From a virus, in IMG/VR virus record IMGVR_UViG_3300020202_000002, positions 1 through 64,000 of that record: a stretch of 64,000 nucleotides of DNA. One strand, written 5' to 3'. The notes under the pieces were generated by a model. It saw only the letters and a list, made by a program, of their open reading frames with translations. It did not search any database and had not been told where the DNA came from. Positions 24,276-32,878 of this stretch are shown here, one piece after another. How positions within the stretch are numbered: position 1 is the first letter of the stretch; each line of letters opens with the position of its first letter. The position numbers and the translations under genes were made by a program.

Positions 24276-24330
24276 TCCCCCGGCCGAGTCCCTGCTTTCC
24301 GCGACGCGCATACTCGGTTCGGGGGATTTT
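24276..24330 (+). terminator. Intrinsic terminator before the connector genes
   Basis: TCCCCCG(G)CCGAG at 24276-24288 pairs with CTCGG(TT)CGGGGGA at 24313-24326, followed by TTTT. It closes the metalloprotease unit; with the terminator at 22979 it isolates that unit from flanking operons. Confidence 0.75.
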
Positions 24331-24353
24331 AGCACAAACGAGCGGAGAACACG

Positions 24354-24773
24354 ATGGCGGTCCGAACGACGGCAAATGCGGTCAAGAGTCTTCTGGAGGG
24401 CGACTACGACAAGAAGAACTCACCCAGCCTGACCCGCCACATTTTGTCCGCCTCGAAGATTATCGATCAGGTCGTGATATGCGCCACAAGGAAGGGACAG
24501 TCACACGACGATGAGACGCTTGAGAACTTGGAATGCTGGCTCGCTGCCTACTTCTACACGAAAGTGGACCGCATCCGCTCCAGCCAAAACACCGGCGGAG
24601 CAGGCGGGGCCATCATCCAGGGGACGACGGACCCCGAGCCTTACAAAGCTGCAGTAATGGAACTCGACACGACCGGCTGTCTGGCCGCGCTGCTCAAGGG
24701 TCAGCGCGGCAGCATCGTGTGGCTCGGCAAGACAGCTGGCGAACAACTGACCTACGACCAGAGGAATCCCTGA
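24354..24773 (+). CDS. Head-tail connector protein
   Basis: A 139-residue helical protein right before other neck proteins. Helical pairs with NLECWLAAYFYTKVDRIRSSQNTGGAGG and a C-terminal YKAAVMELDTTGCLAALLKG are typical of gp6/gp15-like adaptor proteins that sit below the portal. GCGGAG upstream. Assigned by pattern and gene order. Confidence 0.6.
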   Translation: MAVRTTANAVKSLLEGDYDKKNSPSLTRHILSASKIIDQVVICATRKGQSHDDETLENLECWLAAYFYTKVDRIRSSQNTGGAGGAIIQGTTDPEPYKAAVMELDTTGCLAALLKGQRGSIVWLGKTAGEQLTYDQRNP

Positions 24774-25162
24774 TGCCACCGATCGAGCGTGACAGTCGGG
24801 CCTGGGAGAAGGTGGTGCTCTGGCCGGTCAAGCCAGGAGAGATGACGGAAGACGGCAAACCGGTGCTTGGTGACCCGATCGAGATCGATTGCCAGTGGCA
24901 CGAGGGGCGGAGCGAATCGGGCAGCCCACAACTTGATGGGACCATCGTCGTCGACGCCTGGGGTCTGGTCGATGTGCCAATCGAAATTGGCAGCGGCATC
25001 TGGCGCGGCGAGTTGACCGACTGGCACGGCACTGGACCAGCGGCTGACTCGAATCAGGCCATGCGGGTTTGTGGGTTCCGAGAAACGTGGGACTCGAAAG
25101 GTCGCGAAGCGGAGCGACGTGTCGACATGCGGAGGGCGAACGACCTATGGCCTTCAGCCTGA
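24773..25162 (+). CDS. Head closure-like protein
   Basis: A 129-residue, beta-rich protein one base from the connector stop (overlapping TGATG). Between a connector and an HK97 gp10-like protein, this is the usual position of the head closure/stopper protein. No sequence motif proves it. Confidence 0.45.
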   Translation: MPPIERDSRAWEKVVLWPVKPGEMTEDGKPVLGDPIEIDCQWHEGRSESGSPQLDGTIVVDAWGLVDVPIEIGSGIWRGELTDWHGTGPAADSNQAMRVCGFRETWDSKGREAERRVDMRRANDLWPSA

Positions 25163-25515
25163 AGTTCGACAGGGCGAGCGTCGAACGGCTTCGCGCCAAG
25201 CTGTTCAACGACGCCAAGAAGTACCGCGACTGTCCCGCGATCTTCGTCGAGTACACGGCCCCTTATGCGATTTGGGTGCACGAGAAGACCTGGGTGCAGC
25301 ATCGCATCGGGCAGGCAAAGTTCCTTGAGGCGGCGGCCAAGCGTTCGCGCGAGCGCATGAAAAATGCCATCGCGGAGGACTTGAAGGCGGGCAAGAGTTT
25401 TCGGCAGGCCAACCGCAGGGCCGCGCAGATCTTGCTGTACGACAGTTCCCGGCTGGTGCCAGTGGACACAGGCGAGTTGCGGCGAAGCGGACGGGTCCGG
25501 GTGGAGGAAGTCTGA
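25147..25515 (+). CDS. HK97 gp10-like tail completion protein
   Basis: A 122-residue protein. The pattern YAIWVHEKTW, then FLEAAAKRSRERM and LLYDSSRLVPVDTGELRRSGRV is the standard HK97 gp10 signature (V.VDTG.L..S near the C-terminus). The family closes the tail-proximal neck. ATG 25147 overlaps the preceding gene by 16 bases. Confidence 0.8.
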   Translation: MAFSLKFDRASVERLRAKLFNDAKKYRDCPAIFVEYTAPYAIWVHEKTWVQHRIGQAKFLEAAAKRSRERMKNAIAEDLKAGKSFRQANRRAAQILLYDSSRLVPVDTGELRRSGRVRVEEV

Positions 25516-25979
25516 TGCTGCTCAAGAAGGATACAGCCCGAACACGGGTGTTCAGTTTTGCGAGCGTGACCGGCACGTTGGCCGTCACTGTCTCCAAAGC
25601 TGGAGCCGCATTCGCTTCTCCGTCCGGGACCCTGACGCAGATAACCGGCACCTACTACGCGCTGGCCCTGGCTGCGGGCGACACCAATACGCTCGGCGAT
25701 CTCGCGTACAAGTTCACCGACAACAGCGGCACGATCTTTCCCCACGGCGACACGGTTGACGAGGTGGTGACCGGCATAGTCGGCGAAGGGGCGACCGGGG
25801 CGCTGGAAACCGGCTACAGTTCGGCGGACCTGCTGAAGCTGATATCGGCGGCAACCTTGGGTCGCGTGAGCATCAGTAACAACATCGTGACGATCCGCGA
25901 CGTGAACAACACCGCTGACCGGATTGTGGCGACAGTGGACGACGACGGGCAGCGAACATCGGTGGTGCTGACTCCATGA
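25515..25979 (+). CDS. Hypothetical beta-rich neck/tail protein
   Basis: A 154-residue, Thr/Ala/Gly-rich beta protein with an immunoglobulin-like opening (RTRVFSFASVTGTLAVTV). It overlaps the gp10-like gene by one base. Similar proteins in other phages carry 'tail protein' labels without experiment. No firm family. Confidence 0.5.
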   Translation: MLLKKDTARTRVFSFASVTGTLAVTVSKAGAAFASPSGTLTQITGTYYALALAAGDTNTLGDLAYKFTDNSGTIFPHGDTVDEVVTGIVGEGATGALETGYSSADLLKLISAATLGRVSISNNIVTIRDVNNTADRIVATVDDDGQRTSVVLTP

Positions 25980-26131
25980 TGCGCGGCAACTACTGGTATC
26001 TGGGCTACTGGAACCGCAGCTACTTCGGCGGTACGTGGCTACGCGCTGGCAGCGCGTTTGGCCCTGCACAACTGGTGTTCGGTATCGGCTATGTTCCCGG
26101 CCTGAAACTGGGGGTGGTGCGTGCCGATTGA
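25976..26131 (+). CDS. Small aromatic-rich protein
   Basis: A 51-residue protein with ATG in the upstream stop (ATGA). Rich in Tyr/Trp/Gly (NYWYLGYWNRSYFGG); not clearly transmembrane. The next gene begins at a GTG inside it. Probably a small virion component; unproven. Confidence 0.45.
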   Translation: MMRGNYWYLGYWNRSYFGGTWLRAGSAFGPAQLVFGIGYVPGLKLGVVRAD

Positions 26132-26534
26132 TTTCGTCGAATGCCGCTGGCGCGAAAACGGCTCGGCGACCGTCTACGGACTCCTCGTGTCGCGCGACGG
26201 ATCCGGCGCAACCGTCGACGGGCAAGGCCGCTACCTGAAGCGAGCGGACATCTCGTCCATCACCTACGCCGTGTGGGACGACGACAACCTGACGACAGCA
26301 GTGGCGACGGGGATAGTGACCATCAGCAGCAGCGTGTTCGATACGCCCCAGACGAACAGCGACGACCCGATCTGGAAATACAGCCATGGATTCAATTTTC
26401 GCCACGACCTGGGGCCATCTAATTTTCCGACCGGGGACCACACGTACACGGTGGAGTACAAGATCACGGGCGCAGGCGGAACAATCTCGTGGGCGAGGTT
26501 TCGCGGGGTAGCGGCAGAGGTTCTGACGGAGTGA
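26121..26534 (+). CDS. Hypothetical beta-sandwich tail protein
   Basis: A 137-residue GTG-started protein overlapping the previous gene by 11 bases (GGGGGTG upstream). The alternating pattern (SSITYAVWDDD, HTYTVEYKITGAGG) suggests an immunoglobulin-like sandwich with an SITY.V.D motif known from phage tail-associated proteins. Function unproven. Confidence 0.5.
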   Translation: MPIDFVECRWRENGSATVYGLLVSRDGSGATVDGQGRYLKRADISSITYAVWDDDNLTTAVATGIVTISSSVFDTPQTNSDDPIWKYSHGFNFRHDLGPSNFPTGDHTYTVEYKITGAGGTISWARFRGVAAEVLTE

Positions 26535-26540
26535 TGATGA

Positions 26541-27014
26541 GTGTCCAACAGGCTTTATCACTCGCCGGCGCACATCATGCGGCCCATCGTGCAGGGCATC
26601 CAGGAGGCGCCCTTCTGGGTGGTGACAGTGTTGCGCCAGCCCGACATGAAAGCCGGGACCAATGCCGTGACGGTGTTCAACGCGCCGGGGCTCGGGCAAG
26701 AGCATTTGATGATCGGCGAACGCATGGAGCAAAGCGGCGTGCAGGTGATGGTCAGGGCCAGCGACTACAACACGGGCTTTCGCAAGGCGGATGCCATCGC
26801 CAAGGCCCTGGACGACCAATGGCTGACCAGCGTGGTGTTGCGGAACCAGAACGGCGAAGCCGTGATCTACCAGCTATGGAGTTTCGAGAGGACGACGAAT
26901 GTGATCTGCTTGCCGGTCACCAAGATTACCGGCGGCTACGTCGACGAAAAACATGCGGATGACCAGATTCACTTCGTCGTCAACGGGCTGGCGACGTTGA
27001 GCGTGATTGACTGA
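26541..27014 (+). CDS. Tail terminator-like protein
   Basis: A 157-residue GTG-started protein. The order gp10-like, this gene, major tail protein fits the tail terminator. The mixed alpha/beta sequence with GERMEQSGVQVMVRASDYNTGFRKADAIAKAL resembles the minor-capsid/terminator family (G-x-Q-V.VR..dy..g..ka..i...L). It caps the tail tube for joining to the head. Confidence 0.6.
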   Translation: MSNRLYHSPAHIMRPIVQGIQEAPFWVVTVLRQPDMKAGTNAVTVFNAPGLGQEHLMIGERMEQSGVQVMVRASDYNTGFRKADAIAKALDDQWLTSVVLRNQNGEAVIYQLWSFERTTNVICLPVTKITGGYVDEKHADDQIHFVVNGLATLSVID

Positions 27015-27043
27015 CCACGGAACTTTGAGAGAGGAGCCTATCC

Positions 27044-27517
27044 ATGGCCGCACCAACCCTGACCGCTCGCCAGGCCCCGGCTGGCATCAAACTGCGCGAC
27101 GGCTTCGCCGCGTTCTACGCCTTCGCACTCGACCCGGACATTTCCATCTGGGAAACCGAGGTGCAACTACCTTCCTTCGACGGTGGCGATCCCATCGACA
27201 CGACGACGATGTGGAACGACGCGTGGATGACGAAGGCGCTTCAGCAACTCGTCGACCACGGCGAGGCGTCCGGAGTCTGCGGCTACGACCCGGCCTGCCT
27301 CACGCAAATCCTGTCCATTCTGAACCGAAACGGAAGCGTGACGTGTCACCTGCCCGACACGTCGACGTACACCTTCTGGGGCGGCTTGACCAAGTTCGAG
27401 CCGGAAGCGTTCAAGAAGGGCGAATTCCCCACGGCGAACTTCACGATTGTCGTCACCAACACCGACACGTCCGGCAACGAAGCCGGCCCCGTGCTGGTCA
27501 GCGCAGCCAATACCTAA
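27044..27517 (+). CDS. Major tail protein
   Basis: A 157-residue beta-rich protein with a strong GAGAGGAG ribosome binding site, followed by a large stem-loop, as expected for an abundantly made tube subunit. Position between terminator and tail chaperone genes is diagnostic. Contains FEPEAFKKGEFPTANFTIVVTN, similar to the closing strands of phage tube proteins. Two Cys (CGYDPAC) may pair. Confidence 0.7.
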   Translation: MAAPTLTARQAPAGIKLRDGFAAFYAFALDPDISIWETEVQLPSFDGGDPIDTTTMWNDAWMTKALQQLVDHGEASGVCGYDPACLTQILSILNRNGSVTCHLPDTSTYTFWGGLTKFEPEAFKKGEFPTANFTIVVTNTDTSGNEAGPVLVSAANT

Positions 27518-27566
27518 GCCCTGCGCGGTCGTGAGGCGCACGGAACAGAGCCTCCGGCCGCAGGGC
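27518..27566 (+). other. Large stem-loop after the major tail gene
   Basis: GCCCTGCG (27518-27525) pairs with CGCAGGGC (27559-27566); an inner GAGGC/GCCTC stem adds five pairs. Followed by CTTTC rather than a long T-run, so likely a partial terminator lowering expression beyond the tail tube gene. Confidence 0.5.
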
Positions 27567-27588
27567 GCTTTCAACCGAGGAGAAAGGC

Positions 27589-28050
27589 ATGGAAGAACCG
27601 CTTGTTTTCACGGACGCCACGAAGTATCACGAAGAACCCGTCAAAGTCGACGGCGCGTTGTACACTTTGCGCGAAGCGTTTGGCGACGCCGCTATCAAGT
27701 TCAAGAGCGCACAGGCCCGTGCCATGCGCTTTGTCGACGGCAAGCCAACCCTGATCGAGGGAGCCGCCGAGGTCGAGCCATTGCTGGTTCACCTGTGCCT
27801 TTTCGAGTCCTATGGGGACCCCAACAATCCGCGCGAGCGCAACGTGTCCATGGCCACGATCAAGACGTGGAAAGCGCACGTCATCACTAAGATTTTCGAG
27901 CGCGCCAAGAAGATTAGCCGCCTGGACGAGACGCTTACCAGCGCCGATGTCCGCAAGAAGATCGCCGAGTTGCAAAAGCAACTTGAAGACATGGAAAGGG
28001 CGGAAGAGGAAAAAAACTCGCCGCCTACCGAGCTGGCTGGTTCCACCTAG
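27589..28050 (+). CDS. Tail assembly chaperone (G part)
   Basis: A 153-residue protein with CGAGGAG upstream. N-terminal half is alpha/beta (YTLREAFGDAAIKFKSAQ); the C-terminal half is a charged coiled coil (KKIAELQKQLEDMERAEEEK). It precedes the tape measure gene. Near its end an in-frame A AAA AAC heptamer allows -1 slippage into the next frame, giving a G-T fusion of about 273 residues. Chaperones of this class wrap the tape measure protein during tail assembly and are absent from the virion. Confidence 0.85.
   Translation: MEEPLVFTDATKYHEEPVKVDGALYTLREAFGDAAIKFKSAQARAMRFVDGKPTLIEGAAEVEPLLVHLCLFESYGDPNNPRERNVSMATIKTWKAHVITKIFERAKKISRLDETLTSADVRKKIAELQKQLEDMERAEEEKNSPPTELAGST
28011..28017 (+). 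promoter_or_regulatory. Programmed -1 ribosomal frameshift site (A AAA AAC)
   Basis: The heptamer A AAA AAC at 28011-28017 is in the exact reading frame required (gaA AAA AAC, within E-K-N of the chaperone). After a -1 slip the frame is open without a stop through 28409. The usual G/GT arrangement before the tape measure gene makes this a classic site. No upstream internal Shine-Dalgarno is needed but GGAAAGG at 27993-27999 could stimulate slipping. Confidence 0.9.
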
Positions 28051-28409
28051 CTCGGGAATTCGGCCTTGACCCGTTCGAGATGCAGAGAACGTGGACCAAC
28101 CGGCAATACATGGAGGCCATGGCATGGCTTGTGGAGCAGCGCAACCATCCGACCGTCGATCAGCAGTACCAGATGCAAATCGCCATGCTGGTGGACAGCA
28201 TCGTACCGCGGATCTTCGGCAGGACGTATCAGGGCAAGCTGCAAGACAAGAAGCTCGTGTGGAGAACGGAAGAGGACGACGACCCGCAATCGCTGGAAGA
28301 GCGCAAACGGGTCTTCAGCCAGATGATGCTGGCGCGCTGGAGGGCGGTGGCCGAAGGTGGCGGTAAACGAGCAAGAAGTCGGACGGATGGTCGTACGATT
28401 GCTGGGTGA
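28017..28409 (+). CDS. Tail assembly chaperone T extension (via -1 frameshift)
   Basis: The -1 frame from 28017 encodes about 130 residues appended to the G part: LAAYRAGWFHLAREFGLDPFE, then WTNRQYMEAMAWL, a typical T-domain helix set. A free-standing start at ATG 28080 exists, but the upstream open frame carries conserved-looking sequence and the slip site, so the fusion is the main product. It overlaps the tape measure start by 53 bases. Confidence 0.8.
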   Translation, partial: LAAYRAGWFHLAREFGLDPFEMQRTWTNRQYMEAMAWLVEQRNHPTVDQQYQMQIAMLVDSIVPRIFGRTYQGKLQDKKLVWRTEEDDDPQSLEERKRVFSQMMLARWRAVAEGGGKRARSRTDGRTIAG

Positions 28410-31035
28410 CTCCAGCAGTTATGAGGCCATGATGCGCCAAGCGGCCGCCACCACACGCGCCGCCGTCGCCTCCATGGGAACCGCCATGACGGCTGGCATA
28501 ACCGCTCCGTTCGCTGGCGCTGGCGTGATGGCCGTCAGCGCTGCCGCGCAGATGGAACAGGCTCAAGTCCAGTTTTCGACCATGCTGCAGTCCGAAGCCA
28601 AGGGCATGCAGATGGTCAAGGACCTCATCCAATTCGCGGCTGCCACCCCGCTGACGACGCCGGAAGTGACGACGGCGGCTCGCACGCTGCTGCAGTTCGG
28701 CGTTGAGGGCGAAAGGGTCATCGAAACGTTGCGCATGCTCGGCGACGCTGCCGGCGGCGACTCCCAGCGCTTCCAGTCCATGTCGCTGGCGTTCGGGCAG
28801 ATGTCCGCGGCCGGCCGGCTGATGGGGCAAGACTTGCTGCAAATGATCAATGCCGGTTTCAACCCGCTTCAGGAGATTTCACGGACAACCGGCAAGTCGA
28901 TGGGGCAACTGAAAAAGGAGATGGAGGATGGCAAGATTTCGGCGGCGATGGTGACGGCAGCGTTTCGCTCGGCCACGAGTCAAGGCGGGCGATTCTTCAA
29001 CATGATGGAGAAGCAGTCGCAGACGGTCACTGGCCTGTGGTCCACGATGCGCGACAACGCCAGCCTCTTCCTGGTCACGCTGGGCGACATGATCATCAAG
29101 CAGCTTCACGTCAAGGACGCCATCAAGGCCGTATCTGCCGCCGCAGGGGACGTTGGCAACTGGCTCAAGTCGCTGAGCCCGATGGCTCAGAAAGCAATGT
29201 TGGCCGTGGCGCTGATCGCATCAACCCTGGGGCCGCTGCTGATCGTCCTTTCGGCCGTTGGCCCGGCTGTCGTCGCCGGCTTCGGCTTGTTCATGTCGAC
29301 TGTCCTGCCCATCGTTGGTGTCGTCGGCGTGGCGGTCGCTGCGGTCGCTCTCTGGGTTCGCTCAGTGGGTGGCCTGGGGCCAGCGTGGGCGCTCGTAGCG
29401 GAGAAGGCAGGGGCGGCGTGGGCGTTGATTAAGGACGCGGCCATGTCGGCATGGACGTGGATCACCACCAACTTCGGCAGCATTGCTTCGTGGATTGCGC
29501 CCCTGTTTGCGGGCGCTGGAATAGAGATACTCGCCACGATCACGCTGATAATCGCGGCAGTGAAGGCAGTCGGAGCAATCTTCACGTACCTCAAGGGTGT
29601 TTTCTTCGAGAACTACGATGCCATCAAGGCAGTCAGCGATGGCTACTTGACACTCGCTGGGCGCGTGCTGATGGCTATCGGCATCACCAAACTGTTCCTG
29701 TTCGCGGCTGGCCTCGTCATTGGGGTTCTTAAGGCTCTCGGCATCGTCCAGTTGGCCACGAACATTCTGTGGGTCGGCTGGGCTATCAGTTTGGCGACCG
29801 TCAAGGGACTCGTCGCCATAGTCACAGGCGTCATGCTGGTTGCTCAGGCGGCGACGTGGCTGTGGAACGGCGCTCTGACGGTCATGAACATACTGCTCTC
29901 GCCGGTCGCCATTCTTGGAGTGGTTGCGGCGATCGGCGTACTGGTGGCGATTCTCGCTGTCGCCGGCTCGGCGCTCTACGGGCTGTACAGCGCTGGCCAG
30001 CAGCTTATCGGCACGCTCACAGGGCTCAGTAACACCACGCTCGGCACGCACCTGTCTTCCGTCTTCGGCGAGTGGAAGACGATCCTCACGGATGTGTTCA
30101 ACCTCGCCAAGTCGGGCGACTTCTCCGGCGCGTTCGAGATGCTGAAACTCGGCGCGGACCTGGCGATCAACCAGGTGAAGGACCTGTGGCCGCCCTTGTG
30201 GAACTTTATCAGAGATGGTTTCGGGCATTTGTGGACCATCGTCTCGACGACGTTCATGGTGGAAATGCAGCGTGCGCTGATCAACGTCAGCAACAGGACA
30301 CTTGACTTCCTGACAAGTTGGGACAAGACAGGGATGCTCACGAGTGGCCTGCGATCCGGTGTCGGCACACTGCTCAATAGTTGGAACGCCGGTCTGTCGC
30401 AAAGCGAGAACAACGTCAACCGGTCCACCTTCGCGCTGGGCCAGATGGCAAATCAGTTTCAGGCGGTCGAATCAGCCGCAACTCAAGCCTCGCGAGCGAA
30501 CGTCGAGGTGGCCAATCTCGAACGTGAGTACGCGAACTTCTTCCGCGATCGCGACGCCGCTGACGACATGAATCACTGGGTCGTCAACGCCACGGAACAG
30601 TTCGACGAGTTCGGCAATGTCGTCGCCAGTTCGGACGCAGCAAGCCAAGCCAGCCGTCTCGGCGCGCAAACCGGCGAAGCACTCGCCACCGGGGTCAAGA
30701 AGCATGCCGGCCATGCAATGGACAGTTTTCAGGCTGCAGCAGTCGGCAGTGCCGAAGCCATCGCCCGCATGAATGCCTACCGGGACACCTTCCGGCAGAT
30801 GGGTTTCTCCGCGAACGCCCTGGCAGGCGGGACGACGCCAGCGACAACTCTGGCGGGAGCGAGCACAGCCGCCAGCCCCACGACATTAGCTAACGTGGTA
30901 TCGCCTCCGGGACGAACCGACAACACCCAAGAACACCTCGCTGTTCTCAAGGATATCCTGCATCAAGCCAAGCTGCAGACCGCCATCATGCAGCGCGAAA
31001 CCGGTGTGATTCTGGAGGAAGTGGACCTGGAATGA
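28357..31035 (+). CDS. Tape measure protein
   Basis: An 892-residue protein with GTG start. The opening (VVRLLGDSSSYEAMMRQA, helical) and TTPEVTTAARTLLQFGV, MLGDAAGGDSQRFQSMSLAFGQMSAAGRLMGQDLLQMINAGFNPLQ are standard tape-measure motifs. Residues about 285-560 hold many long hydrophobic helices, expected for a protein inserted into the host membrane during DNA entry. No peptidase or lytic domain is evident. Length predicts a tail of medium size (about 1.5 angstrom per residue, roughly 130 nm). Confidence 0.9.
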   Translation: MAVNEQEVGRMVVRLLGDSSSYEAMMRQAAATTRAAVASMGTAMTAGITAPFAGAGVMAVSAAAQMEQAQVQFSTMLQSEAKGMQMVKDLIQFAAATPLTTPEVTTAARTLLQFGVEGERVIETLRMLGDAAGGDSQRFQSMSLAFGQMSAAGRLMGQDLLQMINAGFNPLQEISRTTGKSMGQLKKEMEDGKISAAMVTAAFRSATSQGGRFFNMMEKQSQTVTGLWSTMRDNASLFLVTLGDMIIKQLHVKDAIKAVSAAAGDVGNWLKSLSPMAQKAMLAVALIASTLGPLLIVLSAVGPAVVAGFGLFMSTVLPIVGVVGVAVAAVALWVRSVGGLGPAWALVAEKAGAAWALIKDAAMSAWTWITTNFGSIASWIAPLFAGAGIEILATITLIIAAVKAVGAIFTYLKGVFFENYDAIKAVSDGYLTLAGRVLMAIGITKLFLFAAGLVIGVLKALGIVQLATNILWVGWAISLATVKGLVAIVTGVMLVAQAATWLWNGALTVMNILLSPVAILGVVAAIGVLVAILAVAGSALYGLYSAGQQLIGTLTGLSNTTLGTHLSSVFGEWKTILTDVFNLAKSGDFSGAFEMLKLGADLAINQVKDLWPPLWNFIRDGFGHLWTIVSTTFMVEMQRALINVSNRTLDFLTSWDKTGMLTSGLRSGVGTLLNSWNAGLSQSENNVNRSTFALGQMANQFQAVESAATQASRANVEVANLEREYANFFRDRDAADDMNHWVVNATEQFDEFGNVVASSDAASQASRLGAQTGEALATGVKKHAGHAMDSFQAAAVGSAEAIARMNAYRDTFRQMGFSANALAGGTTPATTLAGASTAASPTTLANVVSPPGRTDNTQEHLAVLKDILHQAKLQTAIMQRETGVILEEVDLE

Positions 31036-32438
31036 GCGGCACGTACCGAGGACCGTTCGGCATCAGCGGCTCGATCGACGCCGAAGGCTACCGCACGTAC
31101 AAGGTCAAGCACAGGGTGGAATTAGAACCGGGCGAATCCGCCCTGACGGCGCTGCTGACTCCGGGCTTGCCGCTGCCTGGGGCTATCTTCTCTCTTGCCT
31201 CCATGGGCGTGGCGTCGTCGGAAGTCGACCCGTGGGTCTGGTGTCTCCCCGAGATGGAAGCCAGCAAACTCGGCCGTGATACCGAAACCGGCGGTATATG
31301 GGTCGTTGAACAGACGTTCTCGAACAAGCCACCCAAGCGTTGCGCCTCGTTCCAGTTCGACAATCCTCTGCTTGAGCCGCAGAAGGTATCCGGCGACTAT
31401 CGCATGAACCGGGTCGAGGCCACGCACGACATTTACGGTGACCCCATCACCAACAGCGCCCACGAGCAGATTCGCGGCCCGCAAGTCGAGTTTGACGACG
31501 GCTCGCCCACCATCAAGATCGAACAGAACGTCGCCATTCTTGATCTGCCACTACTCACGCAGATGCAGAACGCCGTGAACGCCTTTCCGATGTGGGGGCT
31601 GCCGGCGCGGACGATTAAGATATCGAAGATCTCCTGGGAGCGAAAATTCCATGGGGCCTGCTTCGTCTACTTCACGCGCAAGTTCGAGTTCGACTGTTCC
31701 GAGAGAAAACAGCAGCGAATTAAGGGTGCTCCGGCCACGTCATCGTTCGACCGCGAGGTGGTGGACGAAGGTACGAAGGCACTCCGGGGAAAGTGGGCCT
31801 CAAACGGCACATGGGAACTGATCAACATCAATGGTCAACCACCGGACCCGTCGAATCCATCGCACTTCGACCGCTACAAGGATAAAAACGGCGAGAACGC
31901 GAAGGTCATCCTTGACGGCCACGGCAAGCCCTACATCCCCGAAATCGAATACGTCCCCGGCAGCGGCAACTGCTCCGAATGCACGTCGACCCCCAAGTAT
32001 TTCGTCGTGCGCGGCTTCACCGATTTCGAGGCGCGAAACAGCAGTGCCGTCACGACAAGCATTCGCGGGACACTGTGGAACGACGTGCAGCTGGAATACG
32101 TCAGCGGTTGTGATTGGGTGGCCACCGTCGACATGGGTAACAGCCAGACGGCTAACCTGCAAATCAGCGTCTCGGGCGACACGGCGACGCTGACGATCAG
32201 TTTCGCCGGCTACACCTTCGAGTTCGAGGGCGACTTCTCCTGCACCGGCCAATTTGCCCTGGACGACATCACGAGCGAGAGCCAGTTCTTGTTGAACGAC
32301 GTGCCAGACAATTTGCCGACGACGGTGCAGATTTCCTCCCCCGGCGGCGATCCGCCCGGATCGATCAGCGTGCAGTATTACCAGGAAGCCGACTTCAGCC
32401 TGCTACGGATTCCGATGGACCTGCAGGTGCAGATTTAG
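31032..32438 (+). CDS. Distal tail/hub-associated protein
   Basis: A 468-residue protein, ATGA-coupled to the tape measure. Position matches distal tail or hub proteins. First half alpha/beta with several Trp; residues about 270-310 include ELININGQPPDPSNPSHFDRYKD, seen in phage structural proteins; the last 150 residues are Thr/Ser/Asp-rich beta with a CSECTSTP pair. No recognised enzymatic motif. Confidence 0.55.
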   Translation: MSGTYRGPFGISGSIDAEGYRTYKVKHRVELEPGESALTALLTPGLPLPGAIFSLASMGVASSEVDPWVWCLPEMEASKLGRDTETGGIWVVEQTFSNKPPKRCASFQFDNPLLEPQKVSGDYRMNRVEATHDIYGDPITNSAHEQIRGPQVEFDDGSPTIKIEQNVAILDLPLLTQMQNAVNAFPMWGLPARTIKISKISWERKFHGACFVYFTRKFEFDCSERKQQRIKGAPATSSFDREVVDEGTKALRGKWASNGTWELININGQPPDPSNPSHFDRYKDKNGENAKVILDGHGKPYIPEIEYVPGSGNCSECTSTPKYFVVRGFTDFEARNSSAVTTSIRGTLWNDVQLEYVSGCDWVATVDMGNSQTANLQISVSGDTATLTISFAGYTFEFEGDFSCTGQFALDDITSESQFLLNDVPDNLPTTVQISSPGGDPPGSISVQYYQEADFSLLRIPMDLQVQI

Positions 32439-32445
32439 GTGAGCC

Positions 32446-32871
32446 ATGGCCAATGAGATTCAGGCGCGCGTAAGCCTCTTCGTCAGTGCCGACAACGTGC
32501 GCTATCAGTCTCCGCAGCAAGCCTTCAATGTGACGATGACGGGACGCAAGGGGCCGACTCCTGCCCTCGTCGAGGCCACCACGAACGGCACCGACGTGAA
32601 TCTGAGTTTGCTTGACACTCCCGGTATGTGCGAGGTCATCAACCAGGACTCGTCGAACTACATCACGCTGGGGCGCTGGGATTCGACCACCAGCACGTTC
32701 TACCCCTTCATGGAGGTCGGGCCTGGCGAAAACTACATCTGGAAGCTGCCGCGCGATATCAACGACGAATACTCCGGGACAGGTACAGGAACAGGCAGCA
32801 ACACAAGCACGCTTCGCATCAAGGCTGCCAATGCGCCGTGCAGCGTACTGCTGAACGCCTTCGAGCGCTGA
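32446..32871 (+). CDS. Virion protein with Gly-Thr linker
   Basis: A 141-residue beta-rich protein with a GTGTGTGSNTS linker at about residue 110 followed by a short strand pair. The same Gly-Thr linker recurs in the products of 33505 and 35047, marking a set of related tail-tip proteins. GTGAGCC upstream is a weak ribosome binding site. Confidence 0.55.
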   Translation: MANEIQARVSLFVSADNVRYQSPQQAFNVTMTGRKGPTPALVEATTNGTDVNLSLLDTPGMCEVINQDSSNYITLGRWDSTTSTFYPFMEVGPGENYIWKLPRDINDEYSGTGTGTGSNTSTLRIKAANAPCSVLLNAFER

Positions 32872-32878
32872 GGACATT

